A DNA stretch of 64,000 nucleotides from Styela clava. Its lineage: Eukaryota; Chordata; Ascidiacea; Stolidobranchia; Styelidae. The stretch covers positions 16,244,001 to 16,308,000 of the forward strand of contig NC_135251.1 in the NCBI RefSeq assembly GCF_964204865.1, read 5' to 3'. A program made the position numbers and the translations under genes. Under the pieces are notes generated by a model. That model ran no database searches and was not told the origin of the DNA. It saw nothing but the letters and a program-made list of their open reading frames with translations. Shown in pieces: positions 46,801-58,789 of this stretch. Within the stretch, counting starts at the first letter, position 1. Each line of letters opens with the position of its first letter.

Positions 46801-49383
46801 GTGCGAGAGGATTGCTGGACTCCTCGCCGTCGTTGGGTGGTTCACGTAACCGCTGGTCGGTTACGGCTTCCTCCACCACCAATTCCATGCTTCCGAAAAC
46901 AAACAATACAGTATACCTAACTAATCCCATACCCGACTTGGAATGGTAACCGGACGAGAGGCCGTGGTTCGCCATATGGATAAGCCGTCTTATCGGCTTT
47001 CCTCTCCCCCGGGATAAATATGTAAATCCTATCCTATCCTATCCTAAATGAAGTTTGATCTTTATGTGCAGGGAGGTGCGCTTGCATTGATCGCAGCTCA
47101 CGAAAGGCCGAACTTCTTTCGCGGTATTCTCTTATCAGCTCCCTATATCACACCAAGTGAAGCCACAGCTACTCCAGTGAAGGTAATTTATGAATAATTG
47201 ACTATAGAATACACAACATTCTCAACTCAAGTAGCATCACATGTTACCCCAAGTCAATGAAAGTGGCTTGTTTGTCAACTTTCGTGGTTATCTAATTATG
47301 TTAAAAGCTGATTTTCATTTTACGAAATACTCACGAAATTACAATAATTCTAAAAAATAATTGATCTATAATACACTTTACCACAAAAGCAATATCATGT
47401 ATAATCAAGCAAGAAATATTTCCGAAAACGTAACTTCGTATCTTTTTTTGCCAATCTTTGCAATTTCCACTAAACTAATTTCATCAGTAAGCCTTAAAAA
47501 TTTAATATATACGCATTTTCATAGCAATGCTATGATGGGGCATTGAGAAGTTGTTACATAAATGCAAGTTGATTTGACCTTAATTGCATTTTCTGACAGT
47601 TTTCATCGGATAAATTGATATTTCGAAGTGGATTCTTTGGGGACGCCCAGATATCAATAGCTCACTCAATCGTCACTCATTTATTTATTTGATAAAACAG
47701 GTTATCTTGGCTAAGATTGTTGGGCGTCTTGCACCAAAAATTCGGATAGCACAAATGGAAACAGACTTCCTTTCAAGAGACGAGAAACAGGCAATTTAAA
47801 AAAATATTCTTTGTTATTATGAGCGCCTGTAATAAGCTGTAAGTGAGCAATTGATTCTGTGGGTTTGCCAAAATATAGTAATCGAAATTTGAGAAACATT
47901 TCATTTACCATTCATTTCATGAAGGATATGCACAGAGATCGGTAGGAAACCAATGATAGACAATGATGAAATGTATTCCTTGTGTAGATGAAGTATCCAG
48001 AAAATATGACATTCTGATTCCGAGAATCATTTTAAAATCATAACATTGAAATGCCGAGTGATTTTGGATTTAGTGGAATACTTTCTTCAAATCAAATAGT
48101 GTGATTCAACCTTTATATCTGATAATCTGCGTGGGTTCGCAGGTTCCAATCCCGTGGGGGATAATTATGTGCGAGAGGATTGCCGGACTCCTCGCTACCG
48201 TAGGGGTGGTTCACGTAACCGCTGGTCGGTTACGGCGTCCCCCACCATCAAGTTCATGCTTCTGAAAACAAATAACTGGCTAACTAATCCCATACCCGAT
48301 ATGAACTGCTAAACCATATGAGAGGCCGTGGTTCGCTGTATGATTAAGCCGTCTTCTCGCCATTCCTCTCCCCCAGGATCAATATGTATGTAAATCCATC
48401 TTTTCCTATATAGCGTTATTAAACATTAATAATATCAAATAATGTCACACTTCCTATGAATTCAGTGTACTTGCACCAAACATGGTAGCCAAAAGCAAAC
48501 AAAAAATACATTCCATACTTTGAAAATGAATAGTTTAATTTCGATTGTATTATTGCTATGTTTGTCAATTAGGCTAATAGCTGTTATGTACACTATCATA
48601 ACGAAAGTCGGATCTGTGCAAAATTTTAAGTCTTATAAGCACTGCAATTTTACGTTTGTAGGGCCAACACCATGAAATCATGTATCTATTATGATCATTT
48701 CGCCTATCCTTGTTTAATTAATGTTTCTGATTTTGGTGATATTGAGCGTGAAAAATTCACAAAAACGAATTACGGTTCAACCCTACGAATACGCATTAAA
48801 AACATGTATTTCACAGATGGAGACTTACATGAATGACCCGCTAAACGACAAGTTAGGAATGAGAGCCAGTTTTGCAATTCAGTTTTTGGCTATTGCTAAG
48901 AAGATGAAAGAAATCCTGCCACAAACCACGGGATCGTTCTTTGTCGCACATTCAGAAGATGACAAAATTTGTGACGTCAGTGGGTCAAGGTTCATGGCTG
49001 AAGTATCCAAAAGCGAAGATTTAACTTTGAAGGTATGAACAACTAAGGTCGTTTATCTTTGTAAATCTTCCTCTTTACCGTTACCTGAACGAAATTAATT
49101 GATCAACCAATTCTCGTGATCGTGATGAGGGTAACATATTCTCAATTGTCAGTAGTAATTACATGTGGAAGGATTTTAAGCGAAAGCAATAAAAAAGCCA
49201 TGACAAATTTTATTCTCGTTTATATTTGGTATGTGACCCCTTATTAATTTCAGTTTTAGTAAAAGTTTTATTATTAACACACAGATCTACAATGGTGCAA
49301 TGCATAAGCTCGAACGTGAAACTCCAGAATTTGTCGAGGCCTATTTTGATGAAGTTTTACAATGGATAAAAGAGCGAATGTAG
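43891..49383 (+). CDS. MGLL: monoglyceride lipase
   Basis: Eight exons joined in phase: 43891-43927, 44475-44613, 45175-45281, 45914-46050, 47072-47182, 47701-47790, 48817-49032, 49285-49383. They give 311 residues; human has 303. Shared landmarks are [27 protein letters not shown] (oxyanion-hole HG), [15 protein letters not shown], then [18 protein letters not shown]. The triad is Ser139, Asp256, His286, with the same spacing as human (122, 239, 269). The nucleophile elbow reads A-H-S-M-G, with Ala for the first Gly of GxSxG. The enzyme hydrolyses monoacylglycerols, in mammals including 2-arachidonoylglycerol. The exon 6 to 7 join needs a GC donor (CAG then GCAATT at 47791); using it gives an alignment of identical length to human, while reading on meets a stop five nucleotides later. 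SINE copies sit in introns 4 and 6, and hAT elements in introns 1 and 3. Confidence 0.93.
44001..44239. mobile_element. hairpin MITE with hAT-type target duplication, 239 bp
   Basis: Located in MGLL intron 1. Ends GGTACTCCCG and CGGGAGTATC are near-perfect inverted repeats, and the two halves continue as complements (AGTATGTGAACCAA with TTGGTTCACATACT; GGTTAAGGTTAGGCCATAA with its counterpart). Exact 8-bp duplication GAATAACT is at 43993-44000 and 44240-44247, with central TA. A related segment without clear ends lies at about 38222-38340 in SUCLG2 intron 5. Confidence 0.82.
45493..45824. mobile_element. diverged hAT element related to the one at 6019
   Basis: Located in MGLL intron 3. GAGGTGGGCAAG near the left end and TTTGCCCATGTCAG at the right resemble the CAGGGGTGGGCAA family. 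GGGCC-rich segments lie inside. Flanks AGCTATAG (45485-45492) and AACTATAG (45825-45832) match at 7 of 8, with central TA. Confidence 0.65.
46691..47046 (+). mobile_element. tRNA-derived SINE, full length
   Basis: Located in MGLL intron 4. A GC-rich start is followed by an A-box-like TGGTTCAACGG (46704-46714) and a perfect B box GGTTCGAATCC (46773-46783), as in a tRNA-type polymerase III promoter. The body includes GTGCGAGAGGATTGCTGGAC and CGTAACCGCTGGTCGG. It ends TCTCCCCCGGGATAAATATG and an ATCCT repeat of about four units (47026-47045). The tail stops only about 26 bp before the MGLL exon 5 acceptor. Confidence 0.9.
48125..48400 (+). mobile_element. SINE copy lacking the 5' part
   Basis: Located in MGLL intron 6. 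It begins at the segment GCGTGGGTTCGCAGGTTCC, just before the B box, and continues through GTGCGAGAGGATTGC, CACGTAACCGCTGGTCGG and GTTCGCTGTATGATTAAGCC to TCTCCCCCAGGATCAATATG. The A box and head are missing. Confidence 0.85.
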
Positions 49384-51326
49384 AAATACTGCATTTTATT
49401 TTTTAAATTTTATAATTAATTTTACCATCAAGTTCAATCGTGGTTAATCTAACTTTTGTCTCGATGATGACTTACGGCATGGTATGCCTCATAACCTACA
49501 GCCTACATGCTTGTGGCAAATCTGTGAAGTGAAAAAAAAAAATTACACAACAATACTTGAAGTATTCGGAAAATCGAACCCATTTCATGCAGTTCATGTT
49601 TCAATACGATTGCTCGACTTAAAATATGCTCTCAAAAACGCTCCGCAATTTTCCAGGTCCTTGAAGCCATCTATTTCAGCAATCAGATATTGATTCAGAA
49701 ACCTTAACCTATTTTGCTCTATTCGCTTGTAAATGATTTCTGTATAAAATGCCACAACGCCATCTCATTTAGCTATTCAAATAAATACTCACAACCATAT
49801 CAAGATACCATAAATGTATTTTTTCACGTATTATGCAATTCAGTTTTATTCAAATTAGTATACAATATCATTAACAATCTAATTTCAAATAAAATAAATT
49901 TACATAATGAGTTTATATATATATATACATACGGTAAGTTTTTTTCTCTATTTTTTCCTTTCCATTCTCTATAATAAACAGTGAAATAACTTTGCATTGT
50001 CTTTTGTAGGATAATCTCTGGTATACAAAACTTCTTTCAGACTTTAAAACGTGATCATGGTGTCGAGCTTTCTTCAATTGAATATAGGCGCAATCTCAAT
50101 GTATGTTGATGTGTAGAGTATCCTCATAGTCACAACCGATTCCTGTGATGAGCGACAATAAATACCACTCCAGATTAATGAATAATAATAAATAATAACG
50201 AATCTCGTGATTTTTAATTACAAAGCAAATAATGCAATGTATGTTTTTGTGGATCTTTTGCTAAAACGTACACGGAATTAATAGTGCCACTTCGATATGC
50301 GATCCTGGTGATTTTAGTATCAACCAAATCCAACGGTGACAAGGTTAGAGTAAGGAACTAAATTTTATAAGAATGTCTTTATGCAATTGAGATCACGTTA
50401 GGCAAGTGAGATAACGTACGAAAAATGTTTTATAACGCCGAGATCGCATACCAAAGTGGCAGTGGATTAACTACTGTTAGAACGATATTATGAAAACCAT
50501 GCTGATAGCTTCGAATCAAAATCAAAAGTAGGATGGCGTCAAAATCATGTTGCTCCGGGTATATTTATTGTCACCAATACTTTCTGCAGCATGTTATCGT
50601 TGTTTTCAAAACAATTTTAAACATTCCCTTGCAACCTATGTCTTGATTCAATTTCTTTTGTAAGAGTGATCATTACGGTTGAAGCTAGAGAGATAATAAA
50701 AGTAAAGGGAAAGAACGTGCACTTCTCATATAAACGGTTTTGAAGAAAACAATACTAAATTATCTCGATCTTTTCTTCGAAGACTCTTGTTCAGCATATT
50801 AGGAAATTCAAAAATATTGACAAAGTATAGTGAGACGTGAGTGTTGTTTAAATGTGGGGACCGCTGTACTTGAACTACGGTTCTCGTAGCAATCAACCAG
50901 CTGCTCTGTCTCGCGTGTTGTGATTAGGGATGTCGGAATCGACTACGGAATCGATTTCGATGCATTGAAATAGATTCTTAGTGTTAAGAATTTGATTGTA
51001 AACAAGGTTAAACGCACGCTGCTGGTTGCTGCATTCTCCTGCCTCACTCGCTCGTTTGCGCTGGCATGTTTCGTCTCTTGCGAGGACGGCTCGAAGCGTT
51101 GCGCGACGTTTTTCAAAAAAATTCATGTTGTGCGACATGATTTGCTTTTATGATACTACACCGGACTAGTTTATATTCACAAATGCATTCGTTAGGCTGT
51201 TTAGTGTTGTGTCCGTCAAACGCCATTTATTTTGTACATTGTAGCCCACTTCATTTAGTTTTGCGATAAGACATTTTGTAGGCTAGTCTGCTAGTACTGT
51301 GATTTCAGACCTGTATACTGATAGTC
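49384..51326. other. MGLL 3' flank, no gene recognised
   Basis: AATAAA occurs near 50157 and could end an MGLL transcript, although that is far from the stop. A segment at 50380-50460 resembles part of 9970-10030. Near 50925 a TAGGGATGTCGGAATCG sequence looks like a transposon end, but no partner end was placed with confidence. Confidence 0.4.
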
Positions 51327-52888
51327 CAGCGTTTCCCAACCATTGTTGGTCGCGGACTATTTTCTCATCGGTGAAAACCTTTGCGGACACAATGTGCGTT
51401 TATTGCAACCGTAACGAATTTCGAAATCAGAAATTTGCCGCAGTTACGCGTTTGTTAAGAGAGCCGACTTTTTTAGTGTGTAATGGCCTTTTCTGTCGCA
51501 CAATATTCAATCCGTGACAATGACGAGAATTTAAAATGTCTTTCTTTTTTAACTTAATTGTGTTCATGGTAACTCGCGGTTGCGTCGACTTACGATAAGA
51601 TGAAAGCATTACTTCTTTAAAATAGAACGACAATCTGCAAACATAATAATGTGAGAATATATTGCCCGATTGTATTTAGTTTTGATACATACTTTTTGCG
51701 ATCTTGCGAATTTGTTATCGCCGTTAGAAAAATCCTACTATCTGCAATAAGTTTCCAGAAAGTACCACTTGATTTAGTACTTATAAAAAATATTATTTAA
51801 ATTCTATTAGTAAATCAAAAATACATAATCATCGCATTGCTTTATTATTGATTTAATTGGGACCATATTAATCTGCGGTTGTGTTGACGAAATAAAATCA
51901 ATAATACTCAGATAATATCATGGCAATCCGTGGACACAATAATGCGTGGTGAAGTGCCCAATTATATTTTGTTTTGGTTCGTATTTTTGTAAATTCGACA
52001 AATCTGATATGTTCGTACAACGCCTATGGCGCCACTGTACGTACTTATGTACGCTACTATACGTACCAATAGGAAGGCAATAAAGCAAAGAAACTCAAGG
52101 AAAAATGCTCCTATACTACGATCGCACCAGAAATTTTGCGATTTGCAATGTCTAAAAAAGCGATTTAAATTTGGTCGGTTTTATTTTTATTATTGCCGCT
52201 TTTTAAATTGGAAAACTTGGGTTGCCACCATTGACACGTATCAGAAAAATAATTTATTCCTCGTTGTTCGAACTCGCAAGAAACACCACTTGGTAGAAGC
52301 GTGTACAGACTCGTGTTTTCGTCGGAAACTTGCCAGTGAGTTGTGAACTCCGATCGTTTGATTAAGCGACGCGCAAGTGACCTGTTGCTGTCCCTTGTTA
52401 CCAAATTTTCGCATAGTTAATTCTTATTCTAATAGTTGAATATTCGAATATATTACCAGCCCTAATTGACTCGAATAATGATATGCGAATTAACTTGCAT
52501 AAACCAGACATCGCTAGAGGACCTGAACTAAAGGACAAAGTTGAAAACCTAAAAATACGCGCCCGTCCACCAAACACAGTCAAATAACACAATAAAATAA
52601 AAATACGCGATACAGAATCAGGCAATACCTTCAATAAATCTATTCAATTATGCAAATACTGATCAGAATGTGAACAGGGCAACACTTTATAAGAAATAAA
52701 AAATTGATAGTTTTTTTGTTGTCACGGTTGTGACGTTTTATGTAAATTTTAACGTAACTCGACATTTGGCTGATTGTTCAGTTTCGCAAAGACGTTTGCG
52801 GCCCGCAGTGAATTTCTGGCTCGTTGCGGACTCATTCAAATGCTCCGCGGACTCATTTGAGAGCGCGAACTCTGGTTGGGAAACACTG
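51327..52888. mobile_element. 1.56-kb hAT-like element
   Basis: Ends CAGCGTTTCCCAACCA and TGGTTGGGAAACACTG are inverted repeats, with GCGGACT segments inside both ends. The flanks TGATAGTC and GCTTAGCA both have central TA but match poorly, so the duplication is decayed or the ends come from different insertions. Interior pieces (TGTCGCACAATATTCAATCC, ACATTTT-type) resemble the 30299-32585 element. A TATTCGAATATATTACCAG piece near 52440 may be a nested element. Confidence 0.65.
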
Positions 52889-52921
52889 GCTTAGCACGAT
52901 GAGCCACACCGCCGCGCCAGA
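52889..52921 (-). mobile_element. SINE head fragment
   Basis: GAGCCACACCGCCGCGCCA is the inverted 5' end of the SINE family at 2541 and 46691. It abuts the end of the hAT-like element, so that element may have inserted into or recombined with a SINE. Confidence 0.6.
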
Positions 52922-53127
52922 ATAAGAATGAATATATTCTCATTTTTTTATTATTATTAAAAACATTAATTTCTATAGACAAAATACCACATAAATAAAA
53001 TTGCACTTAAAATAAAAATACGAGTTCGTGATAATTTTTTTTTTCCATATAGACTGTCAGTTTACCATTTTGCAATATTTTTTTTGAGTAATAATTAATT
53101 GTTTCCACGAAAAAGATTAGGTCTGAT

Positions 53128-53472
53128 TTCAATTTTCTTCCGAAAAATAAAACTAGGGCTTATTTTTGGGGGATGTCTTTTATTTTAATTTATTAAAAAC
53201 AAAATTACAACGTAGAGAAATACGAAATTTTCAAATATACAAAATATAAAAACCGATATGCATTTACCAATAAATAACACGTTTTTATTAAGAATAACTG
53301 CAAAACATAGATTATTATCAACCATTTAAAACGTGTAGGGGAGATTTTTTGCTATCGACTAGGTAAAAGCAAAAAATTTTGGTTATTGACTAGGTCTTAT
53401 TTTAAGGGGAGGACTCATATTAAAATCATTTTCGGAATTGAGGCTGGGTCTTGTTTTCGGGGAAACACGGTA
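53128..53472 (-). repeat. inverted copy of the 13704-14024 repeat
   Basis: It ends GTTTTCGGGGAAACACGGTA on the right and starts TCAATTTTCTTCCG on the left, with TAGGGCTTATTTTTGGGGG inside the left end. This is the reverse of the copy nested in the hAT element at 13332. Internal TCGACTAGGT segments are shared. Confidence 0.7.
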
Positions 53473-54767
53473 GTTATTTTTTTAGTATTTTTATCATATA
53501 TGAAAATTGAAAAAATTGTGGCCTTCCATTATGTTTTTTTAAATTTAAATTTTCAAATTTTAATTTTTTGAATATCTCGCACGTAATATATTCTTACGGG
53601 TAGTGCGGAAAAATTCCTGATGGGTTATTCCAGTTCAGATGAAAAACATATCTTCGATTTGTAATACTTATATTTATTTATTATTTGCTCTTATCACATT
53701 TATTTTTGTAGATGATCAAATTGAAAGAAAAGTGATGTTCTCATTTGATTCCGGTATTTACAAAAAACTGGAACGGGATCATATAATCAGCAGCTCCGCC
53801 CCCTTTTTTGTTTGGCCATAGCAACTTCTTGGGCAACTTGTTATGATAACGCTTTTTCACTGGAGGCGGCAGAGGGAATCGGCGTTCTGTATTGCTGATT
53901 TATTCCCGTTGCCTGCGTTCAAGGTGTAGGGTAGACTCGAGTCTGTTAGTTTTGCATCCCAGATTTGAAAGCACACGGAAAAGAGAAAGAATATTAGAAT
54001 TAGACTGCTTGAAAAAGCTTCGAATACCATTCACAAAGCTAGAAGGTTTTGTACAATTATGAATGTAGGTGTAAATCGGTCTTTCATAAATATGTAAATC
54101 TTATCCTAACTGCAGAACTGTGCCATACCGTACTGTTATAGCATTCTTATTAAATATATTGCATTGAATAATTTATATTTATCCTTAAATCAAAACTATA
54201 TCAATAAATTCACTGGATTATTTATAACATAGGTATTATTCTCAACAATGCTTTGAGAGGAACTGCTATTATCTCCCTGTTCCTTTTGATTTGTTATTCA
54301 TATTCTGTGGTGTTATTATGGTTCTTAATATAATTTATTGCTTCAATGTTATCAGCAGTCTTCTAAACGTGTTATGGAAGCAATTTGTTTCTTATTCATT
54401 CATGAAATAATACTTTAAATACGTATAGATGGAATTCGTTATTAAACAAATTCAGAAATTGTGCAAAATTCATATGGGAAAAAGTTGTTCCAGTAATGAA
54501 GTTAGAGAATAATAGTTTGTGCCCTTTAACATTGAACGATCAAGGATACAGAATAAGTAATACTTAAATAAAAGTGGTTTCCATCTCACCTGCCTAAGTA
54601 GATACGAATCTGTTAAATGCAAAGAAGAATTGGACACTACTGTGAAATATTAGTTTAAACCAAATGGCTGCTCACTTTTACCTGTGTTATTAAGTTTTTT
54701 TAACCAATTGATACCCATTGTGTTTTTAGCCATGTAAGTAACAAGTAAATTTTATTCATATCTGAAC
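53473..54767. other. 5' flank of CFAP97
   Basis: No gene is recognised. A SINE-tail-like piece (TAAATATGTAAATCTTATCC) lies at about 54088-54112. The CFAP97 promoter is presumably close to 54700. Confidence 0.4.
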
Positions 54768-57077
54768 ATGACATCAAGTTCCGAGTCCTCACCTGATGAT
54801 ACACCTCGTCCATCAAAGTTTGAAGACTTTGATTTTTTCGATTCTGACAAAGATGTAGGAGATGAGAAAAAAGTATCTAATACATCAAAATGGAGCGCAA
54901 AAACAGTAAATTCTTCTGAAAGAAATCTGCATGATGAACTTCATGGCAGTGGCATGAAGAATGATCAACTTGGTATGGGTGACCTGCATAAAAGTTATGA
55001 TTTATCTGAATCTGAACATAAAACAAGTAAAACTTATACTTCAAGTACAAAGGTACAGATCAAACAAATTTCTCAAACGACTACCAATTCTAAACGAAAA
55101 CCTAAAGAACAGTTAACCGTCCATGTTCCAGTTCAAGCGTCAATGAATAAGTATAATTCCTCGTCGAGTGACGACGATTCCTCAGGTTCTGTGACAGATG
55201 TTTCTCCCTTGCCATCACCAGATATTACACCGAGACCACGTACAATTCCCCATGATGAAGAAAGTTCACCAAACAAAAGAAACAAAATGAAAAAAGAAAC
55301 TAAAACGAAATTCACAATTAAAGAAAGTGGTATTGAAGATGGGGAACGTCCTCATGCTCGTCGCGCGAATGGAGAAACTTTATCTGTTGAAGATATTTTT
55401 TATTCTAGTGACGGCACCCCTTTAAGCAGTGGTGAAAGAGATACTCAAGCCATAAGAAGAAAACGAGTTCAGCGTAAAAAAAGGAGTCGCTATGAGGAAA
55501 TTCAACAAAGGATGGAGGCGTCATCTCGTCATCATCGGAGGAGATTATTAGATGTCGCAGCAGAAAATTCTATGGATTTAAGTCAATTACTGGAAGTGGT
55601 TTTAGAGATGGAGCAAGAAGAGAAAGCCAGGAGGATGTATCAAAGCCACAAAGCATCTAAAAGTGTTTTACCTCCCCCTTTGAAACCATCTCATAGAAAA
55701 AACATGTCCTTCTCCAATCAACAAGTTCGTGATATCGACTATGAAAATCAAAGATTGCTTCAGCGTTTAGCCCAACTTAACACTCGACAACGGCCATCTA
55801 GTGCTTCTAGTGTGAGATCATCTGCATCTTCTTATAGAAGTAATGCAAGCACAAGTAGAAGCAACAGAAGACCAGCAACAGCAAGGAGGTGGGTATGAGA
55901 AACGATCCATATGATATGGATCTTTCATTGTAATTTAAAGTATTTGTATTAAGCCAACACTGCGGAATATATCTACTTTTTGGGGTTATAAAACTTGGGA
56001 TGGGTGTATCACCTTAACTCATGCCATGTACTCGAAAGAAATTGGATAGTCACCGAATTTGAAAAATTTTGGTATTCCCTGATACCCTAAATTGCAGTAA
56101 CCACCGCTATTGCAGGACCTTGCTTGAAGCAAGGTGTTGGAGCACTCCATGAAGAATAATACCGTCATTATGCATTTCCAATCAGAGATAACCAAAACTG
56201 AATATTTACTATGATGAATACACTGTAAAGTATCATAGTATTTCTGAATAATTTCACTAAAGAACTCATAGAAGTCCATGTAAATTAAACAGTGATTTGA
56301 TTGGTTCACTTTTTTTTTAGTTTTCTAAAATTAAATGAGGGCAATTTTGGTCATAACTTTGAGATTTTGAATTTAATTATATTAGAATATTTCTGCGGTA
56401 TCGATATCAGCATTTCTGAGAGTCCGATATATTACGAGTGTTTTAAATTGATCGAAAATCAATTCAATTGGCGCCCGAATTACGGTGATTTGATATAACA
56501 TTGAAAGGCATCCTCAAATGTCTTTTTTAAAAAATCATTTGCTACTGATGCCTTGAATTATTATGAACTAAATATTGTATATAAAGCCTCGTAATCTGAC
56601 AAATATTATTTTATATATTCATTTGCGGCAGTATAACTCTCTATTGAACGTTCTATTTGAGCAAGTTTGTATCAGCAAACTATCTTACGATTGGATAATT
56701 CAATATCTGTATGATTTTTTTTTTTTTATATAATTTTTTTTGCAATATGTACCTAATACAAATCATGCATTAACAGACCATCCCCGGCACAAGGACCAAG
56801 GGTATATCACTCAGCTACAAACAGGATTCGTGACCAACAAAGGATTGAAAGAGAGAACCTGACAATTCTGAAAAGACTGCAATCAACAAAAGCAACTGGC
56901 ATTCTCAAAAGGGAAAATTTATTACGGGATTATGAGAGACAAACTGGTAGACCGGTTGAACCGGGACGACAGCGCAGAAGACCGAGATCTGGTCAAACAA
57001 GACAAGGGGATTATGAAAATGGGTCTATGCAATTTTCGCAAAGGAAGGCAAAACCAGTTTGGCAAGATTCTTGGTGA
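54768..57077 (+). CDS. CFAP97: cilia- and flagella-associated protein 97
   Basis: Exons 54768-55888 and 56777-57077 join in phase (AG then A) to 473 residues; human has 532. The long N-terminal two thirds is polar and Ser/Asp/Lys-rich, and predicted disordered. The Hemingway/CFAP97 domain spans about residues 308-415, across the splice junction: NMSFSNQQVRDIDYENQRLL in exon 1, then VYHSATNRIRDQQRIERENL and TILKRLQSTK in exon 2. The C-terminus is Arg-rich and ends KPVWQDSW. In Drosophila the related Hemingway protein is needed for motile cilia and sperm flagella. AATAAA at 57364-57369 is a likely polyadenylation signal. The gene converges on KDM8, with 1.7 kb between stops. Confidence 0.92.
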
Positions 57078-58789
57078 ACATTAACTGTTAATCTTGTTGA
57101 ATCGAGCTTTTAAATAGGTATATGTCTAGTAATATGGAAGTTCCCAATTTCTTACAAATCAAATTACTGGTGTTATCATCTCCCGTTTAATGATCATGAT
57201 AGATATTATCATTTTGTATTTTTAACATGCTGTTTTTAAATGGCCTCGTAAACAAACCCTCTCCCAAATGTGAAAAATTTGCTAGAATCAGATTACCTGA
57301 CAAGCATGTGGTGTACAGACAAGAGGATAATAATGTCATTCAAATATATTATGTATAATTTTAAATAAAGAGCATCTTTCACTTAGTTGATAATACCAAT
57401 TCAAAATCATAGGCAGCGATAAGTTTTATCATTTTTTTTGTATAATCAATTGAAAAGTCTTTTTTATTCCAATATTAGAGTAGAATAATAAACTCTGTTT
57501 TCCATTTTTTCACATTTTAATTGCTTTCGCATTGCATTTTTGTTTCTTCCAACTTTTATTTCGGTAACATGCAACACCAAATTAAATGACAAGAAAATGG
57601 AATTTTCTATTCGATGGATTGATATGTGTTTGACAATAGTTAAAAGTGATCTATTTACCTAGCAAAATGTTTTTATACCAATGCACTATGACTATATGAA
57701 TCTGAATATCTACAAAAATGCTACCGGAACAATATGAAAAATTCATGACTACATTTTTTCTATCCTTAATTTTACAAAATTCTATTCAGGCATTCCCCAT
57801 TATACTGAGAGATATTTGGAGCTTTATAATGTTCATAATTTTGGCAGATTCATTGAAATTTTCGAAGCCACCACCAGATAAGGAGTTTACATCCCTGAGA
57901 GCTGTAAATAATTTTCTGCATGCACTGTGTAATGGAGCAAAAGTAATATATTTTATTTGTTATAGTGATCTTCATAAACTAGTTGTTTAAATAAAACAAA
58001 ATCACAGATTGTGAATAGTGGTTATCTCTTCTGCAAAGGAATTAGAATGGTATGATAATTGCTAAGGTTACGACTTCTTCTTCATTTATAAACAGGCTTG
58101 TAGTGCGTTAGAGGTAGCCTCGTCATGACGTTTTTGCTGGTATTTCACTGCAAACTGTTTTCTTAAATGTTTTCTTAAAGAAGTATATGCCAAGTCCACG
58201 GGTCTCGGTATCCTGAATCTCCTTGTTACATATTCACAGGCAACTAAATAGTACAATTGTTGAGATTATATTTATTAGTAGTTCAACATGTATGATAAAA
58301 TAGGCACAATGTATTGTTAAAAAGGTGGCATATTGTTAAAGGAAAACTGCATTCATCACTCTATAAAACCAGACAGTAACTACTGACAAGAAAGAACAAT
58401 AACACAATTTGACGGGAAATTCTATCATTCATTAGTATTCAACACGTTCAGTATCCATATGAAGTCTCAGACGAATTTGAAAGTCAAATTGATATCGTTG
58501 ACCTTGCATATATTGATTTTTTTTAAATTGGTACATTACATGCGGTGCTTCAAAATGGCCACTGCTACCTGTGACAGGTAAATGTTGCTACATATACCAT
58601 TGAATCTGTGTGCAAAATAATTCATAATATTTTGTTTGTGCTAGATATGCCTTTGTTAATTTGGAAAATGAATATAAATATTCAAGCCAAATTGACATAA
58701 TGGGTGTAGGAGTGATGCCACTAAACCCCAGTCAGAATCCAGAAGCATAATATTCAATATAATCTACAAACAAGTTTTATTTATAAACA
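57078..58789. other. convergent 3' region between CFAP97 and KDM8
   Basis: No gene is recognised. KDM8 has a polyadenylation signal (TTTATT on plus, 58776-58781) only 8 nt past its stop, so nearly all of this stretch is CFAP97 3' flank or spacer. Confidence 0.5.

Noticed and set aside
46655-46975. Opposing 80-106-codon frames at 46.7 kb and 2.6 kb
   Set aside because: They lie in the SINE copies and recur only because the repeat is GC-rich and stop-poor.
50925-52465. An element from TAGGGATGTCGG to CCAGCCCTAA
   Set aside because: Its span would overlap and not nest with the better supported 51327-52888 element, and no duplication was found.
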